DNA from: Pontiellaceae bacterium B12227
GTDB lineage: Bacteria > Verrucomicrobiota > Kiritimatiellia > Kiritimatiellales > Pontiellaceae
Length of the DNA: 64,000 bases
Reading direction: 5' to 3'
Assembly (NCBI GenBank): GCA_029432775.1
Contig: JAROAZ010000006.1
Coordinates: 62,001-126,000, forward strand
Made by a program: the position numbers and the translations under genes. The notes beneath the pieces are model-generated. The model was not told the origin of the DNA. It saw only the letters and a list, made by a program, of their open reading frames with translations, and made no database searches. Below are positions 59,110 through 64,000 of the stretch, piece after piece; position 1 is the stretch's first letter; each line of letters starts with the position of its first letter.

Positions 59110-59814
59110 GTGACGCCCTTAAGCACAACAGAATGGCTGGCCATTGGACTCTCGCTCAAGGTGGCCGTGTGGGTTTCGCTGCTCACCGCCATCCCGGCCG
59201 TTCTCCTGGGCTGGCTGCTGGCGCGGCGCGAATTTCGCGGCAAGATCATCGTGGAAAGTCTGGTGCATGCCCCGTTGGTGATGCCGCCCGTTGTAACCGG
59301 ATATCTGCTGTTAGTGCTGCTTGGACGTCACGGAGTTATCGGGCAATGGCTGGAAAGCTGGTTCGGCATCCGCCTTGTTTTCACGTGGCAAGGCGCGGTG
59401 CTTGCCGCTGCGATTGTCGCCCTGCCGCTGGCCGTACGGTCCGTCCGTCTGGCCATTTCTCTGGTTGACCAACGATTGGAAGAAGCCGCCCAGACGCTGG
59501 GCTACCGCCCGTCGCGTATCTTCCTGAAGGTTACGCTGCCGCTGGCATGGCCCGGCATTCTCGGCGGGATCCTGCTGGCCTTTTCCCGCAGCCTCGGCGA
59601 GTTCGGCGCAACAATCACCTTTGCCGGCAACGTGGAAGGTTCAACCCAAACCCTGCCGCTGGCAATCTATTCCGCCCTCCAGGTGCCCGGCGAAGAAGCA
59701 GTCGCCATGCGGCTCGTCGGGGCTTCCCTGCTGCTTTGCTTCCTCTCCTTATTGATCTCCGAACTTTTAACGCGCAAGGCAAAAAGGAAGATGGATAGGA
59801 CGATTAAAACGTGA
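59110..59814 (+). CDS. modB: Molybdate ABC transporter permease
   Basis: 234 residues, GTG start with GGATAGGA upstream. About five to six transmembrane helices and the EAA loop EEAAQTLGYRPSRIFLKVTL followed by P, with FSRSLGEFGATITFAGN, typical of ModB. Forms the channel of the molybdate importer. Stop overlaps the modC start by 4 bases. Confidence 0.95.
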   Translation: MTPLSTTEWLAIGLSLKVAVWVSLLTAIPAVLLGWLLARREFRGKIIVESLVHAPLVMPPVVTGYLLLVLLGRHGVIGQWLESWFGIRLVFTWQGAVLAAAIVALPLAVRSVRLAISLVDQRLEEAAQTLGYRPSRIFLKVTLPLAWPGILGGILLAFSRSLGEFGATITFAGNVEGSTQTLPLAIYSALQVPGEEAVAMRLVGASLLLCFLSLLISELLTRKAKRKMDRTIKT

Positions 59815-60914
59815 AACTGGACGTAGACATCTACATGAAACAGGGCCGCTTCCTGCTCGACGCGCAGTTTAAGTGCTTCGAGTCGGCGCTGGGTATTTTC
59901 GGTCCGTCGGGCTGCGGCAAGAGTACGCTTTTCCGCGCCCTTGCGGGGCTGGCGCGCCCGCACGGCGGGCATATCGTGCTCGATGGAAAAACACTTTTTG
60001 ATAGCGCCGGCCATATTTTTGTTCCACCGCACAAGCGCAACATCGGTCTCGTCTTTCAGGATGCTCGGCTCTTCCCGCATTGGTCGGTGGAAAAAAATCT
60101 GCGGGCCGGCGAATGCCTCAAGGAGCGCGTGGCCGACCGCCCGTTCGGATTCGACGACATTGCGGGGTTGCTGAATATCGGGCATCTGATTGGCCGGTCG
60201 GTCGAAGACCTTTCGGGGGGTGAAAAACAGCGCATCGCCATTGGCCGAGCGCTGCTTTCCAATCCGCGGTTGCTGCTGATGGACGAACCCGTCACCGGAC
60301 TTGATGTTTCGTTGAAGGCCCAGATTCTTCCTTTCCTGGCCAAGGTGCACCGGGCCCTTCGAATCCCGACGATTTTAATCAGCCACGATCTCGGCGAAAT
60401 TCTGCAGCTGACCGACCAGCTGATGCTTATGCGCGAAGGAACGGTGACAGGCTTCGGCACGCTCGACCAGCTGGCCACCAGACCGGATACCCTGCAGGAA
60501 CTGAACGGGGCCGACCTGACCAACATGATTTCCGCGCGCATTCGCGAGCATTGCCCCGGACACGGAACCACACGGCTCGAGCTTCCGGGCTCCGAACACA
60601 CGCTGACCATGGAACTGACCGAACAACGGCAGGCGGGTCAAACCGTCGTACTCGGCATTGCCGCCAACCAGATTGCCCTGGCTCCCGGCCGCATCGACGC
60701 CATTTCCATGCGCAACCAGCTTCCGGGCACCGTCGAAAAGATCGTGCATACCCCCGCCCGATCCCTCTGCAGCCTGTCCACGCCCGCCGGGCCGCTGTTT
60801 GTGGAAATCACCCCGGGAACGGAAACCGACCTGCAGCTGCACGAAGGCAAACAGGTATGGATCCTCTTTAAAAGCCGCGCTCTGGAACAAATTGGCGGCC
60901 CCGAACACCTTTAA
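59811..60914 (+). CDS. modC: Molybdate ABC transporter ATP-binding protein with TOBE domain
   Basis: 367 residues, GTG start. Walker A GPSGCGKST (about 30-38), signature LSGGEKQR, Walker B LLLMDEPVTGLD and the H-loop ISHDL. The C-terminal part (about 285-360) is a TOBE/MOP-type domain that senses intracellular molybdate. Powers ModAB uptake. Only three bases separate its stop from nifV, which places both in one operon. Confidence 0.95.
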   Translation: MKLDVDIYMKQGRFLLDAQFKCFESALGIFGPSGCGKSTLFRALAGLARPHGGHIVLDGKTLFDSAGHIFVPPHKRNIGLVFQDARLFPHWSVEKNLRAGECLKERVADRPFGFDDIAGLLNIGHLIGRSVEDLSGGEKQRIAIGRALLSNPRLLLMDEPVTGLDVSLKAQILPFLAKVHRALRIPTILISHDLGEILQLTDQLMLMREGTVTGFGTLDQLATRPDTLQELNGADLTNMISARIREHCPGHGTTRLELPGSEHTLTMELTEQRQAGQTVVLGIAANQIALAPGRIDAISMRNQLPGTVEKIVHTPARSLCSLSTPAGPLFVEITPGTETDLQLHEGKQVWILFKSRALEQIGGPEHL

Positions 60915-60917
60915 ACC

Positions 60918-62030
60918 ATGGATGAACTAATGAAAACACCCTATTTAATTGATACCACCCTGCGCGACGGCGAACAGATGCCGGGTGCCGTTTTTACCCG
61001 CGATGAAAAACTCGCCATCGCGCGCCGGCTCGCCAAAACCGGCGTCGGCGAAATTGAAGCCGGCATTCCCGTAATGGGTCCAACGGAACAGGCCGACATC
61101 CGCGCGGTGCTTGAACTCGGCCTGCCCTGCCGCATCACGGGCTGGTGCCGCGCGGCCCGGGCCGACCTCGACGCCGCCGAGGCCGCGGGCCTCGACTCAG
61201 TTCACCTCTCCTTTCCAGTTTCCGGCCACCACTTCCAGGCATTGGAAAAATCGGAGGACTGGGTTTTCCAGACCCTGGAAAAAATCCTGCCGGAAGCGCG
61301 TGAGCGGTTTGCGTTTGTATCGGTGGGTGCGCAGGACTCGGGCCGGGCCGACCGCTCCTTTCTCAACCAATTTGCCCGCGGCGTTTACGAACTCGGAGCA
61401 GACCGCTTGCGGATTGCCGATACCGTAGGCGTACTGAACCCATTCCAAACGCGGGCACTTTTTGAAGAGCTCCACGCCGCCGTGCCGAAGCTGGAACTGG
61501 CCTTTCATGCCCATAATGATCTCGGCATGGCCACGGCCAATACGCTGGCCGCCTTTGAGGGCGGTGCGGCGGCGGCCGATGTGACCGTGGCGGGAATCGG
61601 CGAACGCGCCGGCAACGCCGCGCTCGAACAGGTGGCGATGGCGGTTCCTGCCCTTGGAATTCCAACCACCGAACTGACCCCGCTGTGCGATGCAGTCCTC
61701 CAGGCTCTGGAACTCCCGGTGCCGGCCTGCTTTCCAATCATTGGAAAAAATGTATTCAGCCATGAATCGGGCATTCATGTGCACGCGGTGCTGAAGCACC
61801 GGTCCGCCTACGAACCGTTTTCCGCCGCGGATATCGGCCGCACCGATTCAACAACTGTGGTGCTGGGTATTCATTCCGGCGAAGCGGCTCTGCGCCATGC
61901 GCTGAATGAATTGGACATTAATCCGGGACAGGAATCCCTTGGCTGGCTACTGAAACGGGTCCGGAATCATGCACAGCAAACCAAGAAGCCGGTCACACCG
62001 CATCAGCTGAAAATGCTTTTTTATGAGTGA
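60918..62030 (+). CDS. nifV: Homocitrate synthase
   Basis: 370 residues. DRE-TIM metallolyase: IDTTLRDGEQMPG near the start (metal ligand and catalytic Arg/Asp), then HAHNDLGMATANTLAAFEGG (metal His pair) and VAGIGERAGNAALEQ; GKNVFSHESGIHVHAVLKH is the C-terminal signature. Condenses acetyl-CoA with 2-oxoglutarate to homocitrate, the organic ligand of FeMo-co. ATG 60918 gives MDELMKTPYLID; the ATG at 60930 is an alternative start. Three strict palindromes lie in poorly conserved segments (FQALEK, FQTLEK, FPIIGK). Confidence 0.95.
   Translation: MDELMKTPYLIDTTLRDGEQMPGAVFTRDEKLAIARRLAKTGVGEIEAGIPVMGPTEQADIRAVLELGLPCRITGWCRAARADLDAAEAAGLDSVHLSFPVSGHHFQALEKSEDWVFQTLEKILPEARERFAFVSVGAQDSGRADRSFLNQFARGVYELGADRLRIADTVGVLNPFQTRALFEELHAAVPKLELAFHAHNDLGMATANTLAAFEGGAAAADVTVAGIGERAGNAALEQVAMAVPALGIPTTELTPLCDAVLQALELPVPACFPIIGKNVFSHESGIHVHAVLKHRSAYEPFSAADIGRTDSTTVVLGIHSGEAALRHALNELDINPGQESLGWLLKRVRNHAQQTKKPVTPHQLKMLFYE
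61233..61280. repeat. Two TTCCAGNNNYTGGAA palindromes in nifV
   Basis: TTCCAGGCATTGGAA (61233-61247) and TTCCAGACCCTGGAA (61266-61280). Confidence 0.82.
61732..61746. repeat. TTCCAANNNTTGGAA palindrome in nifV
   Basis: TTCCAATCATTGGAA (encodes FPIIGK); a one-mismatch copy CTCCAGGCTCTGGAA lies at 61698-61712. Confidence 0.85.
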
Positions 62031-62124
62031 GTTGTTGATTCCGGCGCCGAACATCCGCGTCCGGAGCAACAGTCACGCCCCAATCGTCATTCTTCACGCC
62101 CCGGCAGCGCCTCGGGAAATCGCT

Positions 62125-62140
62125 TGGCATAGCTGATGCA
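62125..62140 (+). promoter_or_regulatory. Sigma-54-like promoter before nifA
   Basis: TGGCAT-AGCTG-ATGCA, resembling the -24/-12 elements of nifH, nifE and modA; 80 bases before nifA. If real, nifA would be controlled by another enhancer-binding protein or by itself. Confidence 0.5.
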
Positions 62141-62219
62141 TACTTAAGGTACAAATCCGCACCGAACCTCAGGTTTGAAACATAATTGTATCTTATACCC
62201 AAGAAATGACGAATAAGAA

Positions 62220-63815
62220 ATGCCAAATTGTAAGTTTAACAATCCAGTCATCTGTGATGAACGCCACATCAAGGAACTTGAAACGCTGGCCCGCATCGCC
62301 AGCACCCTGTCTGCTAAATCGCAGCAGGAGGAGGTCCTCCTCGAGGTAATTGATGTCCTGGAGAAGAGCCGCAGCGTCAAACGCGGAACCATTATGCTGC
62401 TGACAGTGGACGGGCGCGAGCTGCGCGTTGAGGCCGTGAAGGACCGGAAGGTTCAGCAAGCCGAAGGGGCTGCCTATCGCCGTGGCGAAGGCATCACCGG
62501 CCTCGTGCTCGATACCGGAGAACCGTGCATTGTTCCGCTGGTATCCGAAGAACCGCGCTTCAAAGGACGCCTGCACAGCCGCTCCGATGAACCGCTCAGT
62601 TTTATCTGCGTTCCGATCACCGTTGAAAAGGCAACCGTGGGCACGCTGTCGGTCGACTGCGACGAGCAGCCCGCCAACGTGCTCAACGAGATCATGCGCT
62701 TTCTCTCCATTGTGGCCACCATGATTGCCAACGATGTGGTGGCGCGGCGCTCCGCCCGAATGGAGCGCGAAGCACTCGAAACAGAAAACATTCGGCTGCG
62801 CTCGGAGATGATGGAAAAATTCCAGCCGGACAATATGATCGGCAATTCACACCTCATGCATGAAGTGTACACCCGCATTCATCAGGTGGCCGCATCGGAT
62901 ACGACCGTACTGATCCGGGGCGAGTCCGGCACCGGCAAGGAACTGGTGGCCTCGGCGATTCACTACAGCAGCCCGCGGGCCCGGAAACCGTTCGTGAAAG
63001 TGAACTGCGCCGCTTTGAATGAAAATCTATTGGAGAGCGAATTGTTCGGACACGAAAAAGGAGCATTCACAGGAGCGCTGCAGGCGCGTATCGGACGGGT
63101 GCAGGAAGCAGAGGGCGGCACCCTCTTCCTGGACGAGATCGGCGATTTTTCACCCACCACTCAGGTTAAACTGCTGCGGGTGCTGCAGGAGCGAACCTAT
63201 GAACGGGTCGGCAGTAATGATCTTCGAAAAGCGGATGTTCGTATTGTGGCAGCCACCAATGCCGATCTGGAGAAAGCCATTCTGGAAAACACCTTCCGGC
63301 AGGACCTCTTCTACCGCATCAATGTCTTTCCGGTGCACCTTCCGCCTTTGCGGTCGCGACGCGATGACATTCTGCTGCTCACTAATTTTTTCGTGAATAA
63401 ATATTCAACCAAGATGTGCGTGGAAATCCGGCGAATCAGTACGCCTGCCATCAACATGCTGATGGCCTACCACTGGCCGGGCAACGTGCGTGAGCTGGAA
63501 AATACCATTGAGTATGCCGTTCTGATGGGCAAAGAAGACGGCGTCATTCACGGGCACGATCTGCCACCCACCCTGCAGACCCCGGTAGCCATTGCCGCAA
63601 CCGGCAGCAATCAACATACGCTGAAAGCGCGCGTTGCCATGCTGGAACGGGATCTGATTGTCGATTCCCTGAAACGCCACAAAGGAACCATCAGCGCCGC
63701 CGCTCGCGAACTGGGCATTACGGAGCGAATGGTGCGCTATAAAATTCAGAAACTGGATATCGACTACGAAACACTGTTCAAAAAACGACGAAAAAGGAAA
63801 ACGCCACGACCATGA
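62220..63815 (+). CDS. nifA: Sigma-54-dependent activator NifA
   Basis: 531 residues. N-terminal GAF domain (about 20-175), central AAA+ sigma-54 interaction domain (about 205-430) with Walker A GESGTGKE (234-241), the GAFTGA loop (281-286) and [11 protein letters not shown] (Walker B), and a C-terminal Fis-type HTH (about 490-525; [20 protein letters not shown]). The GAF-AAA-HTH order and the position in the nif island identify NifA. The extra cysteine linker of oxygen-sensitive rhizobial NifA is not present; oxygen or nitrogen signals may come through the GAF domain. It should act on the four -24/-12 promoters here. Confidence 0.93.
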   Translation: MPNCKFNNPVICDERHIKELETLARIASTLSAKSQQEEVLLEVIDVLEKSRSVKRGTIMLLTVDGRELRVEAVKDRKVQQAEGAAYRRGEGITGLVLDTGEPCIVPLVSEEPRFKGRLHSRSDEPLSFICVPITVEKATVGTLSVDCDEQPANVLNEIMRFLSIVATMIANDVVARRSARMEREALETENIRLRSEMMEKFQPDNMIGNSHLMHEVYTRIHQVAASDTTVLIRGESGTGKELVASAIHYSSPRARKPFVKVNCAALNENLLESELFGHEKGAFTGALQARIGRVQEAEGGTLFLDEIGDFSPTTQVKLLRVLQERTYERVGSNDLRKADVRIVAATNADLEKAILENTFRQDLFYRINVFPVHLPPLRSRRDDILLLTNFFVNKYSTKMCVEIRRISTPAINMLMAYHWPGNVRELENTIEYAVLMGKEDGVIHGHDLPPTLQTPVAIAATGSNQHTLKARVAMLERDLIVDSLKRHKGTISAAARELGITERMVRYKIQKLDIDYETLFKKRRKRKTPRP

Positions 63816-64000
63816 AAATCCGCCGCGCAACCCAAGATGACATCCCGGCTATGGCTGAACTGCTCCACGAGCTTTTTGCAATTGAGGTGGACTTCACCCC
63901 CGACTTTGCCGTGCAGTCGGAAGGTCTTTCCCGCCTCTTGGACCGGGAGAGCGCGGAAATTTTTGTGGCTGAAATCCGCCGCCAGGTGGTGGGCATGTGC
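63812..64000 (+). CDS. GNAT-family N-acetyltransferase, 5' part
   Basis: 63 residues are visible before the window ends. [20 protein letters not shown] and LFAIE form the strand-helix opening of a GNAT fold, and [13 protein letters not shown] is the second-strand region leading to the acetyl-CoA site, which lies beyond the window. The start overlaps the nifA stop by 4 bases, so it is likely co-expressed with nifA. Substrate unknown. Confidence 0.78.
   Translation, partial: MKIRRATQDDIPAMAELLHELFAIEVDFTPDFAVQSEGLSRLLDRESAEIFVAEIRRQVVGMC

Overview
This window looks like a chromosome segment from a Gram-negative, probably anaerobic or microaerobic bacterium of the PVC superphylum, most plausibly Kiritimatiellota (Pontiella-like) or a neighbouring verrucomicrobial group. 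That assignment is inference. It rests on a PEP-CTERM protein, very large secreted proteins with thrombospondin type-3 calcium repeats, SHD1-type secreted domains, intergenic heptamer-repeat hairpins, and a nitrogenase operon of the anaerobe type with nifI1-nifI2 between nifH and nifD.

Layout. 1-600: 3' end of a spermidine-synthase-like gene and tRNA-Pro(UGG). 867-30675: a starch/alpha-glucan utilisation locus. On the minus strand are two related alpha-amylases and a secreted protein of unknown role. On the plus strand an operon encodes a secreted GH13 enzyme, an MFS transporter, a GH77 4-alpha-glucanotransferase and a double-catalytic GH13 protein. A NarL-type two-component pair follows, whose sensor has a PA14-like ectodomain, then a 2812-residue protein carrying GH13, TSP3 repeats and a GH57-like domain, and a PEP-CTERM protein. 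Three copies of a 20-bp site (core GGCTAGCT) lie upstream of three of these genes. 30700-41036: housekeeping and small operons (FKBP isomerase, flavoprotein, DUF4136 lipoprotein, MtfA peptidase, signal peptidase I lacking the usual serine, SDR, two rubrerythrin-like proteins, EamA exporter, a frameshifted nucleotidyltransferase with a small partner, tsaB-tsaE-gmhB).

41037-63815: a nitrogen-fixation island. nifH-nifI1-nifI2-nifD-nifK is followed by small accessory genes (HEPN protein, a 101-residue unknown, a rubredoxin-like mini-protein, an ArsC-like protein). Three secreted proteins with no evident nif role interrupt it. Then come nifE-nifN-nifB-[2Fe-2S] ferredoxin-DUF2292-trmO, modABC-nifV, and nifA. 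Four sigma-54 -24/-12 promoters are visible, before nifH, nifE, modA and nifA. The nifH and nifE promoters share an upstream module with nearly identical spacing but no canonical TGT-N10-ACA NifA site.

Two genome-scale patterns run through the window. One is a 15-bp interrupted palindrome, TTCCARNNNYTGGAA, found 25 times by eye, inside genes and between them, against about 0.015 expected by chance. The other is a set of period-7 inverted repeats placed in the spacers of the nif operons and in the leaders of some other genes.
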